Of a stretch of 64,000 bases of DNA, positions 49,268-58,905 are shown in pieces. The notes under the pieces are model-generated. The model was not told where the DNA came from, made no database searches, and saw only the letters and a list, made by a program, of their open reading frames with translations. The stretch spans positions 310,001 to 374,000 of the forward strand of contig NZ_MKVA01000008.1 in the NCBI RefSeq assembly GCF_001899075.1, in the 5' to 3' direction. Within the stretch, counting starts at the first letter, position 1. Each line of letters starts with the position of its first letter. This DNA comes from Devosia sp. 67-54 (GTDB taxonomy: Bacteria; Pseudomonadota; Alphaproteobacteria; Rhizobiales; Devosiaceae). The position numbers and the translations under genes are program-made.

Positions 49268-50140
49268 TCAGCCGAGCTGGAGTTTCCTGAGCTCGGCGCG
49301 GAACGGGCCCGACAGGTCCGGGCGGTCGAGCGCGTAAACGACATTGGCGAGCAGGAACCCGACCTTGCCGCCGCAATCGAAGGACTGGCCCTTGTATTTG
49401 ACGCCGGTGAAGCGCTGCGTGGTCATCAGCGTCTGCATGGCGTCGGTCAGCTGGATCTCGTTGCCGGCGCCGCGCTTCTGCCCGGCGATCAGCGAGAAGA
49501 TCTCGGGCTGCAGGATGTAGCGACCGGAAATGATGAGGTTGGACGGCGCCTCTTCGCGCTTTGGCTTTTCCACCATGGCGGTGATGGCGAACCCCTCGTC
49601 CGGCCCCTCGCCGCGGGCGACGATGCCGTATTTGAAGACGTCGTCCATCGGCACTTCCTCGACGGCGATGACGTTGGCGCCGTCCTCATAGGCGTCCATC
49701 ATCTGCCTGAGCACGCCCGGCGTGCCCTTGAACAGCATGTCGGGCAGCAGCAGCGCAAACGGCTGGTCACCCACCAGTTCGCGAGCGCACCACACGGCAT
49801 GGCCGAGGCCCAGCGGCTCCTGCTGGCGGGTGAAGCTGGCCTGGCCGGCCTGCGGCAGCTCGCGCTGCAGCTCGTCCAAGGCCCAGGTCTTGCCGCGCGC
49901 CTCGAGCGTGTGCTCGAGCTCGAATTGCTTGTCGAAATGATCCTCGATAACACCCTTGTTGCGGCCGGTGACGAACACCAGGTGCTCGATCCCCGCCTCG
50001 CGCGCCTCGTCGACGGCGTACTGGATCAGCGGCTTGTCGACGACGGTCAGCATCTCCTTGGGCATGGCCTTGGTGGCCGGCAAAAACCGTGTGCCGAGGC
50101 CGGCCACCGGGAACACCGCTGTGCGAACGCGCTTGGACAA
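49268..50140 (-). CDS. galU: UTP-glucose-1-phosphate uridylyltransferase
   Basis: 290 residues. The nucleotide-binding N-terminus [22 protein letters not shown] and the [25 protein letters not shown] and [11 protein letters not shown]-type motifs (here [12 protein letters not shown]) are diagnostic. It makes UDP-glucose for envelope polysaccharides. It is divergent from galE across 82 nt, so the two sugar-nucleotide genes may share a control region. Confidence 0.96.
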   Translation of the reverse strand: MSKRVRTAVFPVAGLGTRFLPATKAMPKEMLTVVDKPLIQYAVDEAREAGIEHLVFVTGRNKGVIEDHFDKQFELEHTLEARGKTWALDELQRELPQAGQASFTRQQEPLGLGHAVWCARELVGDQPFALLLPDMLFKGTPGVLRQMMDAYEDGANVIAVEEVPMDDVFKYGIVARGEGPDEGFAITAMVEKPKREEAPSNLIISGRYILQPEIFSLIAGQKRGAGNEIQLTDAMQTLMTTQRFTGVKYKGQSFDCGGKVGFLLANVVYALDRPDLSGPFRAELRKLQLG

Positions 50141-50222
50141 GGGGAGACGCTCCGAATCGGGGCATAAGAGTGTTTCAACCAGGCGACATTAGCATTTTGC
50201 CGCTTAATTGGAGATTAGCCGG

Positions 50223-51209
50223 ATGACGGTGCTTGTAACGGGTGGTGGCGGCTATATCGGCAGCCATATGGCGCTGAGGCTGGGCGACGCCGGCGAGCCG
50301 ACGGTGGTGCTCGACAATTTCACCACCGGTTTCGACTGGGCCGTCGATCACCGGGCGACGCTGGTGACTGGCGATGCCGGCGACATGGAGTTCGTCGGCG
50401 GGCTGATCGCCGAGCACGGGATCACCGAGATCATCCATTTCGCCGGCTCCATCGTGGTGCCGGAATCGGTGACCGATCCACTCAAATACTACCGCAACAA
50501 CACCGCCACCTCGCGCAATCTGCTGGAGGCGGCGGTGAAGGGCGGAGTGCAGCGCTTCATCTTTTCCTCGACCGCCGCCGTCTATGGGATGACCGGGCTG
50601 GCGCCGGTGGAGGAAACGACGCCGCTGAGCCCGATGTCGCCCTATGGCCGCTCCAAGCTGATGACCGAGTGGATGCTGGCCGACGTCGCCGCAGCGCATC
50701 CGATCAAATACGGCGTGCTGCGCTATTTCAACGTCGCCGGCGCCGACCCCAAGGGCCGCTCCGGCCAGTCGACGCCGCTCGCGACGCATCTGATCAAGGT
50801 CGCAGCGCAAACGGCGCTCGGGCAGCGGCCGAAGATGGACATTTTCGGCACCGACTATCCGACGCCCGACGGCACCTGCGTGCGCGACTACATCCACGTC
50901 ACCGATCTGATCGAGGCGCACAAGCTGCTGCTCGACCATCTGCGGGCCGGCGGCGAGTCGACCACGCTCAACTGCGCCTATGGCCAAGGCTATTCGGTGC
51001 GGCAGGTGGTGGATACGGTGAAGGCCGTGTCGGGCGTCGATTTCCGCGTCGACGAAGGCCCGCGCCGCGCCGGCGACCCGGCCTCGATCACCGCCACCGG
51101 CGAGAAGGTGCGCCAGCAACTGGGCTGGGTGCCGCAGCACGCCGATCTGCGCGAGATGGTGCAGACGGCGCTCGACTGGGAGCGGTACCTGCAGCGGCGG
51201 AATCGGTAG
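50223..51209 (+). CDS. galE: UDP-glucose 4-epimerase
   Basis: 328 residues of extended SDR type: NAD-binding TGGGGYIGSH at residue 6, catalytic Ser/Thr in SSTAAVYG and Tyr-x3-Lys in YGRSK. RDYIHVTDL is conserved in GalE. It interconverts UDP-glucose and UDP-galactose. GGAG upstream supports the ATG at 50223. Together with galU it supplies sugars for surface polysaccharide. Confidence 0.95.
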   Translation: MTVLVTGGGGYIGSHMALRLGDAGEPTVVLDNFTTGFDWAVDHRATLVTGDAGDMEFVGGLIAEHGITEIIHFAGSIVVPESVTDPLKYYRNNTATSRNLLEAAVKGGVQRFIFSSTAAVYGMTGLAPVEETTPLSPMSPYGRSKLMTEWMLADVAAAHPIKYGVLRYFNVAGADPKGRSGQSTPLATHLIKVAAQTALGQRPKMDIFGTDYPTPDGTCVRDYIHVTDLIEAHKLLLDHLRAGGESTTLNCAYGQGYSVRQVVDTVKAVSGVDFRVDEGPRRAGDPASITATGEKVRQQLGWVPQHADLREMVQTALDWERYLQRRNR

Positions 51210-51285
51210 AGGCGGCCGTCAGGTTTCCAACACACTTGCGTGGCACCATTCCCGCATCGTCATTCCCGCGCATGGGGAACGAGCA

Positions 51286-52479
51286 ATGCGACTGCTGATA
51301 TTGGTATTGCTGGCTTCGTTCCTCGCGGCTCCCGCGCACGCCGCGTCGTTTTCCGACTTCCTGCATGCGTTTCGCGCCACCGCCATCGCCTCGGGGGTGA
51401 GCCCCGACGTCTATGATCTGTCGACCGCCGGGCTGACTCCGGACCCGACGATCAAGACCCTGGTCGAGACGCAGCCGGAATTCACCACGCCGATCTGGAG
51501 CTATATCGACCAGCGGGTGAGCGACACGCGCATCGCCAGCGGCAAGGCGGCGATCGACAAGAACCGCGCTCTGTTCGCCGCGACCGGCAAGCGTTTCGGC
51601 GTCGACCCCTATGTGCTCGGCGCCATCTGGGGCATCGAGACCAATTACGGCTCGGTGCTGGGCAACAAGAAGCTGATCAAGCCGGTGATCCGCTCGCTGG
51701 CGACGCTGGTGTGGCAGCATCGCGGCCGCTACGAGGGCGACAAGGCCGATTTCATCGCGGCGCTGAAGCTGGTGCAGCGCGGCCCGCTCGATGCCCGCCA
51801 CCTGCTCGGCTCGTGGGCCGGCGCCATCGGGCACCTGCAGGTCAACCCCAGCAACGTCATCGCGCACGGCACCGATGGCGACGGCGACGGCAGGATCGAT
51901 CTGCAGGATTCGCTCGCCGATGCGCTGGCGACCAGCGCCAAATTCCTGCTCGACCTCGGCTATGCCCCCGGCGTCGACTGGGGCTTCGAGGTCAGCGTGC
52001 CGCGCAATTTCGACTACATGCTGGCCGACCGCACCACGCTGAAGCCGATCTCGGTGTTCGCCGGCCTGGGCGTGAAGCGGGTCAGCGGCAAGCCCTTCGC
52101 CGACCCCTCCGTGCCGGTGTTCTTCTACGCCCCGGCCGGTGCCAAGGGCCCGAAATTCCTGATGACCAGGAACTACCTCGTGCTCAAGGGCTACAATTTC
52201 TCCGACAGCTACGCGCTCGCCGTGGCGCATCTCGCCGACCGGCTGAAGGGCGCCGGCGCGTTCCAGGCGAGCTGGCCGCGCGACACGAAATTCCCCGACC
52301 TTGCGCAGCGCAAGGACATCCAGGCGGCGCTGATCCGGCTCGGCCTGCTCAAGGGCGAGGTCGACGGCCGGCTCGGGCCGATAACCTCGGCCGCCTACGC
52401 CCGCTACCAGGCGAGCCGCGGCGAGGTGGCCGACGGCTTCATCACCCTCGACAGCTGGCGCGAGCTCACGGGGCAATAG
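51286..52479 (+). CDS. Lytic murein transglycosylase (MltB family) with peptidoglycan-binding domain
   Basis: 397 residues. A signal peptide (1-19) precedes the SLT-like MltB domain (about 25-320) with the catalytic Glu in GIETNYG (about residue 125) and a DGDGDGRIDL calcium-loop motif as in MltB. A C-terminal PG_binding_1 domain lies at about 335-397. It cleaves peptidoglycan to 1,6-anhydro products in the periplasm. Confidence 0.94.
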   Translation: MRLLILVLLASFLAAPAHAASFSDFLHAFRATAIASGVSPDVYDLSTAGLTPDPTIKTLVETQPEFTTPIWSYIDQRVSDTRIASGKAAIDKNRALFAATGKRFGVDPYVLGAIWGIETNYGSVLGNKKLIKPVIRSLATLVWQHRGRYEGDKADFIAALKLVQRGPLDARHLLGSWAGAIGHLQVNPSNVIAHGTDGDGDGRIDLQDSLADALATSAKFLLDLGYAPGVDWGFEVSVPRNFDYMLADRTTLKPISVFAGLGVKRVSGKPFADPSVPVFFYAPAGAKGPKFLMTRNYLVLKGYNFSDSYALAVAHLADRLKGAGAFQASWPRDTKFPDLAQRKDIQAALIRLGLLKGEVDGRLGPITSAAYARYQASRGEVADGFITLDSWRELTGQ

Positions 52480-52633
52480 TGGGGTGGCGCGAGGCGGCGC
52501 CCGAAGGTGGATGAGGGGGAGCCCAAGCCGGTTTTGCTTGTGCTCTGTCCGACCGATGCCAAACGGGATCGCTCGGCCAACCGCCGTGAGGGAGAGCCTT
52601 CATTTCGCCGCGCCGAACGGGCATAAGGGCGTC

Positions 52634-53812
52634 ATGCTCCGCCGTCTCGTCGTCCTGATCCTGGTCGCGCTGTTCGTTGCCGGCGATGTCGCGCCGGTGG
52701 CGGCGCAGGGGCTGTTCGGCGGCGGCGGCGACCAGTCGCAGAGCCAGCAGCCGCAAAAGAAGCGGCGGACGCTGTTCGACATGCTGTTCGGCGGCGGCCA
52801 GCAGGAAGAGACGCCGCCCCCCGCGCCGGTGGTGGTGAAGCCCAAGAAGGCGACGCTGCCCGCTCCCGCCAAGCCGGCGGCCGAGAAGGCGGCGAACGCG
52901 ACGCGGCTGGCGGTGTTCGGCGACTCCATGGCGGTCGATCTCGCCAAGGCGCTCGACCGGCTGTACCAGGACGATCCCAACATCGTGGTGATCAACCAGG
53001 GCGTCGGCTCGTCCGGCTTCGCGCGCCCGGATTTCTTCGACTGGGACAAGACGGCGGTCGATCAGGTCAGCAAGAACAGCTTCGACATCGCCGTGATGAT
53101 CGTGGGCATCAACGACCGGCAGACGATCAAGCTGCCCGACGGTTCGGTGAAGCCGCTGACGCCGGAATGGACCGACGCCTACAAGCAGCGCGTGGCCGAT
53201 TTCGTCGCCGCCATCAAGGGCGCCAACAAGCCGCTGATCTGGGTCGGCCTGCCGCCGATGGCCAAGGCGGATTTTTCCACCGCCATGGGACAGATCAGCT
53301 CGATCCAGCGTTTGGCGGTGTTCGCCGGCGGCTCGGACTTCCTCGACATCTACGACAAATTCGTCGACGACGACGGCAACTACACCTCGACCGGCCCCGA
53401 CATCAACGGCACCATCGTGCAGATGCGCAAGGGTGACGGCATCCATTTCAGCGCCGCCGGCGCCGATAAACTGGCGTTCTATGTCAGCCAGTCGCTGAAA
53501 CTCTATTACCATGGCAGCGGCGGGGTGGGCATCGACATCGCCGACGTGCTGGCCGGCACCGACGCCGCCGTGATGGTGCGGCCGCCCTACCAGGGGCTGG
53601 GGCAGACGCGGCTGCTCGAAATCGCCGGCGCCGTGGTGCCGCTGAGCCAGACGCCCAAGCGCGCCGCCGAACTCGTCACCGCGTCGGCCGTGCGTACGGA
53701 TACGCCCTTCGACCTCAGCCAGATGCTCGATGCCCCCAAGGGCCGCGTCGACGCCTTCGGCGTGGGCAAGGACCCGGCGCAGCCCGAGCCGGCCGCCGCG
53801 GCGGCCAACTGA
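52634..53812 (+). CDS. SGNH-family (DUF459) exported hydrolase-like protein
   Basis: 392 residues. A signal peptide (about 1-23) is followed by a Gln/Pro/Ala-rich linker and an SGNH-hydrolase fold with the block I Ser in GDSMAVDL, block III GINDRQ, and the block V Asp-x2-His in DGIHFS. DUF459 members occur in cell-surface polysaccharide and peptidoglycan acylation contexts; the substrate here is unknown. AAGGG supports the ATG at 52634. It converges with hemH. Confidence 0.85.
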   Translation: MLRRLVVLILVALFVAGDVAPVAAQGLFGGGGDQSQSQQPQKKRRTLFDMLFGGGQQEETPPPAPVVVKPKKATLPAPAKPAAEKAANATRLAVFGDSMAVDLAKALDRLYQDDPNIVVINQGVGSSGFARPDFFDWDKTAVDQVSKNSFDIAVMIVGINDRQTIKLPDGSVKPLTPEWTDAYKQRVADFVAAIKGANKPLIWVGLPPMAKADFSTAMGQISSIQRLAVFAGGSDFLDIYDKFVDDDGNYTSTGPDINGTIVQMRKGDGIHFSAAGADKLAFYVSQSLKLYYHGSGGVGIDIADVLAGTDAAVMVRPPYQGLGQTRLLEIAGAVVPLSQTPKRAAELVTASAVRTDTPFDLSQMLDAPKGRVDAFGVGKDPAQPEPAAAAAN

Positions 53813-53827
53813 TCCGCGAGGTCCGGC

Positions 53828-54889
53828 CTACAGCCAGCCCGCCAGCTCGCGCCGCACCACCGCCTCCAGCATCGCCATGCCGCCGTCGCTGTCGTTGAGG
53901 CAGGGGATGTAGGCGTAGTCGTCATGATTGCCGCCGGCATGCACATATTGCTCGCGGCCGGTGATCGCCAGCTCCTCCAGCGTCTCGATGCAGTCGACCG
54001 AGAACGCCGGCGCCAGCAGCGCCACCTTTCGTTTCTGCCGGCCCAGCTCCTCGATAGTATCGGCGGTGTAGGGCTTGAGCCATTCGTCCGGGCCGAAGCG
54101 GCTCTGGAACGTCACTTTGAGATAGTCCTCGCTCCAGCCCAGCCGCTCGCGCACCAGCCGCGTCGTCGCGAGGCAGTCGCAATAATACGGATCGCCCTTC
54201 AGCAGATACTCGACCGGCATGCCGTGATACGAGGTCAGCACCACATCCGGCTTGAACGGCAGCGCCGCGACGCCCGCCGCGATGCTGTCGCTCAGCGCCG
54301 CTATGTATTCGGGCGTCGCGTAATAGGGCGGCAGCGTGCGCAGCGCCGGCTGCCAGCGCAGCCGCTTCAGCACGTCGAACACCGCATCGTTGGCGGTCGC
54401 CGTCGTCGTCGCCGAATATTGCGGATAGAGCGGACAGACGAGAATGCGGGTGCACCCCGCCGCGAGCAGCGCCCGCAGCGTGCTCTCGGTCGAGGGGTTG
54501 CCGTAGCGCATGCCGAAGGCCACCACCACCGCGTCGCCCAGCCGCGCCTGGAGCTTTTCCGCCTGCCGCCGCGAGATCACCCGGAGCGGGCTGTCGCCGG
54601 CCGCGTTGTCCCAGATCTTGCGGTAATTGGCGCCGCTCTTTTGCGGCCGCACATTGAGGATGATGCCCTGCAGGATCAGCTGCCAGATCGCCGGATTGGT
54701 CTCGATCACCCGCCGGTCACTGAGGAACTGGCTCAGATAGCGCCGCATCGGCCAGTAATCGGGCGAATCCGGGGTGCCCAGATTCAGCAGCAGCACGCCG
54801 ACCTTCGGGTCCTTGATCGTCGGGTGGTCGGCGGGTTTGAGGACCGGCATGGCGCTTTTGGTGAGAAAGGTCGAGGCGGCGCGCACCAT
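53828..54889 (-). CDS. hemH: Ferrochelatase
   Basis: 353 residues. LLNLGTPDSPDYWPMRRYL at the N-terminal domain, the metal-site His in TSYHGMP and the Glu in VDCIETLEE identify the enzyme that inserts Fe(II) into protoporphyrin IX, the last step of haem synthesis. The ATG at 54889 is preferred over one at 54850 for its better ribosome site. It lies directly downstream of mntH on the same strand (56 nt), so iron/manganese control may be shared. Confidence 0.95.
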   Translation of the reverse strand: MVRAASTFLTKSAMPVLKPADHPTIKDPKVGVLLLNLGTPDSPDYWPMRRYLSQFLSDRRVIETNPAIWQLILQGIILNVRPQKSGANYRKIWDNAAGDSPLRVISRRQAEKLQARLGDAVVVAFGMRYGNPSTESTLRALLAAGCTRILVCPLYPQYSATTTATANDAVFDVLKRLRWQPALRTLPPYYATPEYIAALSDSIAAGVAALPFKPDVVLTSYHGMPVEYLLKGDPYYCDCLATTRLVRERLGWSEDYLKVTFQSRFGPDEWLKPYTADTIEELGRQKRKVALLAPAFSVDCIETLEELAITGREQYVHAGGNHDDYAYIPCLNDSDGGMAMLEAVVRRELAGWL

Positions 54890-54945
54890 ATCTGCCGTCG
54901 CCCGCGACGCAAGCTCCGCGATTGTCGCGGGGGCCGGCCCGCGGC

Positions 54946-56304
54946 CTAACCCAGCCCGCCGGTCGCGAAGTCGAACAGCAGCTTGGCGTTGAGCCCGATG
55001 ATCAGCGTCGCCACCACGGCGGCGATCGCCGTCAGCCAGCGCGGCGAGACGAGATCGCCCAGCTTCTGCCGGCTCGCCGTGAACAGCACCAGCGGCACCA
55101 CCGCAAACGGCAGCTGGAAGCTCAGGATCACCTGGCTGAACACCAGCAAGCGGCCCGCCTGCGCCGCGCCGAACACATAGACCGCGATCAGCGCCGGGAT
55201 GATGGCGATGCCGCGCGTGATCAGCCGCCGCGCCCAGGCCGCCATGCGGAAGCGGATGAACCCTTCCATCACGATCTGCCCGGCCATCGTCGCCGTCACC
55301 GTCGAGTTGAGGCCGCAGGCGATGAGCGCGATGCCGAACAGGATCGGCGCCAGCGTCGAGCCGAGCAGCGGCGTCAGCAGATGCGAGGCCTGCCCGATGT
55401 CGGTCACCACCTCGTGGTGCGGGTAGAACACCGCCGCCGCCAGCACCAGCAGCGAGGCATTGATGGTGAGCGCGAAGGTGAGCGCGAACACCGAATCGAG
55501 CGTCGAGAATTTCAGCGCCTCGCGCTTTTCGGCGAGGCTGTCGCCATAGGCGCGCGTCTGCACGATACCCGAATGCAGATAGAGGTTGTGCGGCATCACC
55601 GTGGCGCCGATGATGCCCAGCGCCAGGTACAGCATGTTGGGATTGTGCACGATTTCGGTGGTCGGCGCGAAGCCGCGGATCACCCCGCCCCAGTCGGGAT
55701 TGGCGAGCATGATCTGCAACACGAAGCTCACCGCGATCACCCCCAGCATGGTGATGATGAAGGCCTCGATCCAGCGGAAGCCCTTGGCCTGCAGGAACAG
55801 GATCAGGAACACGTCGAGCGTGGTGATGATGATGCCGAGCTCGAGCGGGATGCCGAAGATCAGGTTGAGCCCGATCGCCGTGCCCACCACCTCGGCGAGG
55901 TCGGTGGCGACGATGGCGATCTCCGCCAGCGCCCAGAGCGGCCACGCGATCCAGTGCGGAAAGGCGTCGCGGCAGGCCTGCGCCAGATCCTTGCCGGTGC
56001 CGATGGCGAGCCGCGCGCACAGCGACTGCAGGATGATCGCCATGATGTTGCTGAGCAGCGCGACGAACAGCAGCGTGTAGCCGAACTGGCTGCCGCCGGC
56101 GAGCGAGGTCGCCCAATTGCCGGGGTCCATATAGCCCACGGCGACCAGATAGCCCGGTCCGACGAAGGCGAGGAACCGCCGCCAGGTCGGCGCATCCTTG
56201 GGCAGGTGGATGGAGCGGAACACCTCCACCAGCGGCGGGGTGGTGCTGTCGCGCAGCCAGCCGGGCCGGCGTGAGGGGAGGGCGTCCATGGTGTTCGTGG
56301 TCAT
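54946..56304 (-). CDS. mntH: Nramp-family manganese/divalent metal transporter MntH
   Basis: 452 residues, eleven predicted membrane segments. The Nramp signatures are visible: DPGNW in TM1 ([11 protein letters not shown]) and [10 protein letters not shown] in TM6, the metal-coordinating residues. It imports Mn(II) with protons. The ATG at 56304 follows an AAGGA-type site; another ATG is at 56289. A perfect 17-bp inverted repeat 37-82 nt upstream suggests regulation by a Fur-family protein (Mur type). Confidence 0.95.
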   Translation of the reverse strand: MTTNTMDALPSRRPGWLRDSTTPPLVEVFRSIHLPKDAPTWRRFLAFVGPGYLVAVGYMDPGNWATSLAGGSQFGYTLLFVALLSNIMAIILQSLCARLAIGTGKDLAQACRDAFPHWIAWPLWALAEIAIVATDLAEVVGTAIGLNLIFGIPLELGIIITTLDVFLILFLQAKGFRWIEAFIITMLGVIAVSFVLQIMLANPDWGGVIRGFAPTTEIVHNPNMLYLALGIIGATVMPHNLYLHSGIVQTRAYGDSLAEKREALKFSTLDSVFALTFALTINASLLVLAAAVFYPHHEVVTDIGQASHLLTPLLGSTLAPILFGIALIACGLNSTVTATMAGQIVMEGFIRFRMAAWARRLITRGIAIIPALIAVYVFGAAQAGRLLVFSQVILSFQLPFAVVPLVLFTASRQKLGDLVSPRWLTAIAAVVATLIIGLNAKLLFDFATGGLG

Positions 56305-56340
56305 TGCGGGGACCGTCCTTGTAGCCGGCGCTATTCGCCA

Positions 56341-56386
56341 TTGCAAATCATTCGCAAGAGATATTCTTGTTGCGAATGATTTGCAA
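56341..56386. promoter_or_regulatory. 17-bp inverted repeat, Fur/Mur-like box, upstream of mntH
   Basis: TTGCAAATCATTCGCAA (56341-56357) and TTGCGAATGATTTGCAA (56370-56386) are exact reverse complements, separated by 12 nt. Each arm is itself near-palindromic (TTGC-AAT-type halves), as in two Fur-family boxes. It is also upstream of the small + strand gene at 56452. Confidence 0.8.
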
Positions 56387-56451
56387 GAAGCATCGGTGGA
56401 ACCAATCGCGATGTCGCGGATTCCTCGGCGGGGCTCAGAAATCGGGGTCGC

Positions 56452-56703
56452 TTGACTGAACTCACCAAGGACGAAGCGCGCGAGGAAACCCTCCGCCGCT
56501 GGCGGGCATTGCCCGCCCAGGAGCGCGAGACGGAGGACCAGATGCAGGTCTTTGCCGCCGCCCTCGCCGAAGAGCTGGATTTCCGCACCATGGCCAATTC
56601 CCGCAAGCTCATCGTGAGCTGGCTGCGGCGCGAGCGCGACGGCCTGCCGCCCTGGGGCAACGTGCCGCCGGAATCGGAAACGCGCCGGGACGCCGCCGAA
56701 TGA
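56452..56703 (+). CDS. Small uncharacterised protein, paralogue of the next gene
   Basis: 83 residues, mainly helical, no signal peptide. Starts at TTG (56452). It shares with the next gene the pattern LTK-DA-E-RRW-LP-R-FAA-LDF-L-WL-RE, so the two are tandem duplicates. The family is not recognised. It lies divergent from mntH and 73 nt before its paralogue. Confidence 0.6.
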   Translation: MTELTKDEAREETLRRWRALPAQERETEDQMQVFAAALAEELDFRTMANSRKLIVSWLRRERDGLPPWGNVPPESETRRDAAE

Positions 56704-56776
56704 GCGCCGCCGTTAACCTTTCGTTAGCCATGGCGGCCGATGCTGGCGGCTTCGGTTGCCCCTCAGGAGGCCCGAC

Positions 56777-57013
56777 ATGCAACTGACCAAACAGGACGCC
56801 GAAGCCGAAGCCATCCGCCGCTGGTACGAGCTGCCCGAGGATCTGCGGCAGACGCCGGACGACGCCGAGGCCTTTGCCGCCCACATCGCCCCGTCGCTGG
56901 ATTTTCCCTCGATCCTCGAGCGCGAAAAGCTGCTCGGCGCCTGGCTGATGCGCGAGCTGTTCCGCTCGCGCCAGGCCGAAAAGAACGCCGAGGCGAAGAC
57001 CCGGGCCGCCTAG
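56777..57013 (+). CDS. Small uncharacterised protein, paralogue of the previous gene
   Basis: 78 residues with the same helical pattern as the gene at 56452 (LTKQDAEAEAIRRW...FAA...LDF...WLMRE), ending in a charged tail. AGGAGG at 56765-56770 with 6 nt spacing gives a very strong start at 56777. Convergent with the next gene with 1 nt between stops. Confidence 0.7.
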   Translation: MQLTKQDAEAEAIRRWYELPEDLRQTPDDAEAFAAHIAPSLDFPSILEREKLLGAWLMRELFRSRQAEKNAEAKTRAA

Positions 57014-57014
57014 C

Positions 57015-58859
57015 TCATACGCTCGCCAGCAGCAGCACCACGCCGAACGCGAACACGCCAACGGCGGCCAGCAGCTCGGCCCACCACACCAGCATGCCGG
57101 TGATCTTGTTGTCGGCCCCGGCCACGCCGCGGGCGAGGCCCTTGAAACCCACCGCCAGCGCCGCCAGCGTGCCGGTGGTGATCGCCGTGCCCACGCCCAT
57201 CAGCAGCACCGCCACGATGCCCGCCAGCAGCAGCCCCTGGCTCAGCGCGAAGGCGAGCACGATCAGCGCCCCCGAGCACGGCCGGATGCCCACCGACAAC
57301 ACCACGCCCAGCTGCTCGCGCCAGCCGCCACTGAGTTGCGCCGGCGTCACGATATGGGCGTGCCCGTCGTCATGCTCGTCGTGGCCGTCGTCGCCGTGAT
57401 TGTGCCCGTAATGCGCGTGCCCCGGCAGCCGGCCATAGGCGTCGGGGCCGGCCTCGGCCACCCGGAACGCGGTGAGCGCCGGCCCGCCCGCCGCCAGCGC
57501 GTGCGCCGGCGTCCCCATATGCTTGCGCGCCAGCGCCTGCATCGGATTGGCCGCGGCCGCCATCGCCTCGGGCTCGTCATGGTGGTGATGATGGCCCCAG
57601 CCGAACAGCTTGCGCAGGATCAGCCACAGCCCGAGCAGCGCCACCAGCCCGTAGGACAGGATGCCGATCCAGTTGGCGGCATCGCTCATCGCCATCGCCG
57701 TCATGCCCAGCAGGCTCGCCGCCACCAGCACGAAGCCGATGGCCACCAGCGATTGCAGCATCGCGGCGATGAAGCTCAGCAGGATGCCGCGCCGCACCTG
57801 CGCCTCGTTGGCGAGCACGTAGGACGACACCACCACCTTGCCGTGCCCGGGCCCGGCCGAGTGGAACACCCCGTAGAGGAAGCTCAGCAGCCCCAGCACC
57901 CAGAAGCCGGTCCAGTCGGTCTTGAGCCCGCTGAGCGCGTGCTCCAGCGCCATGTAGAAATCCACCTGCTTCTGCTGCACCCAGCCGAGAAAGCCGGTGC
58001 GCGGCAGCTTGAGCCCCGGCTCGTTGGGCGCCGACCCGAACGGCAGATTGCCGGCAAGGATCGGCGAGGTCAGCCCCTGCTGCGCCGGCGGATTGGCGGC
58101 CGGCGTGGTCTCGGCCATCTGCGTCGCCGCATCGAGCGCGGTCGACGCCGCCGCCGGTGCGGTGGCCGCCGCGCCCTCGGCTGTCGCCGGCTTGCCGGTC
58201 AGGCTGCCGCCGGGGCAGTTGATCAGGATCGCCCCCTGCATGCCGCGCAGCGCCTGCTCCAGCTCGGGCGGCAGCTTGGTGACGTCGGGCGGCAGCGCGT
58301 AGAGCGCATCGGCCAGCTCCGGCGGCATCTCCTTGGCGTCCTGCATGGCGATGCTGCAGTTTTTCGGCGCGTTGACCAGCGTCACGTCGCTCGCGTCGTG
58401 GAAGGTGATGGCGACGTAATATTCCGGATCGTCGATGGAGAGCTCGAGCGATTTGCGGATGGCATAGGGCTTGGCCAGCGCCACGTCGAAATTCAGCGTC
58501 GTCTGCTTGCCGTCATAGTCGATGCTGGCGTGGCTGCCATGGCTGAACGGCAGGTTCGGATCGTTCCCCTCGCCGGCGAAGGTGTAATATTGGTAGTCGG
58601 CCAGCCCATTCATGTTGTCGTCGGCGAGCGGCTGCAGCTCGGCCCGCGAATATTTGCCGTCATTGTTGGTGTCGAGCCCTTGGATCGACCAGGCCGAATA
58701 GGCCTGGTCGAACGTCCAGGTGTTGTGGATCGACACCACCTCGCCCGCATCGTTGAAGGTGATGGCGGCCTTGGCATCGACGAAGATGTGCGGATGCGCC
58801 AGCGCGGGCAGGGGCAGCAGGGCGCACAACCCCACCAGCGCGGCAAAACGGCGACGCAT
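57015..58859 (-). CDS. DUF1007-NicO fusion: periplasmic domain plus nickel/cobalt transporter
   Basis: 614 residues. A signal peptide (1-20) is followed by DUF1007 (about 22-210), which contains an EF-hand-like DTNNDGKYSRAEL, an Ala/Pro linker (about 220-290), and a NicO/RcnA-type transporter with about six membrane segments (GPGHGKVVV in the first block, GIRPCSGALIV in the second). Two His-rich stretches (HHHHHDEPE and the segment HGDDGHDEHDDGHAH) lie between membrane segments, as in Ni/Co exporters. In many genomes the two parts are separate adjacent genes. It follows a LysR gene by 46 nt. Confidence 0.88.
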   Translation of the reverse strand: MRRRFAALVGLCALLPLPALAHPHIFVDAKAAITFNDAGEVVSIHNTWTFDQAYSAWSIQGLDTNNDGKYSRAELQPLADDNMNGLADYQYYTFAGEGNDPNLPFSHGSHASIDYDGKQTTLNFDVALAKPYAIRKSLELSIDDPEYYVAITFHDASDVTLVNAPKNCSIAMQDAKEMPPELADALYALPPDVTKLPPELEQALRGMQGAILINCPGGSLTGKPATAEGAAATAPAAASTALDAATQMAETTPAANPPAQQGLTSPILAGNLPFGSAPNEPGLKLPRTGFLGWVQQKQVDFYMALEHALSGLKTDWTGFWVLGLLSFLYGVFHSAGPGHGKVVVSSYVLANEAQVRRGILLSFIAAMLQSLVAIGFVLVAASLLGMTAMAMSDAANWIGILSYGLVALLGLWLILRKLFGWGHHHHHDEPEAMAAAANPMQALARKHMGTPAHALAAGGPALTAFRVAEAGPDAYGRLPGHAHYGHNHGDDGHDEHDDGHAHIVTPAQLSGGWREQLGVVLSVGIRPCSGALIVLAFALSQGLLLAGIVAVLLMGVGTAITTGTLAALAVGFKGLARGVAGADNKITGMLVWWAELLAAVGVFAFGVVLLLASV

Positions 58860-58905
58860 ATTCCCACCTGCCCCTGTTCCGGCACCGCCGGAACCAATCG
58901 TCCAG

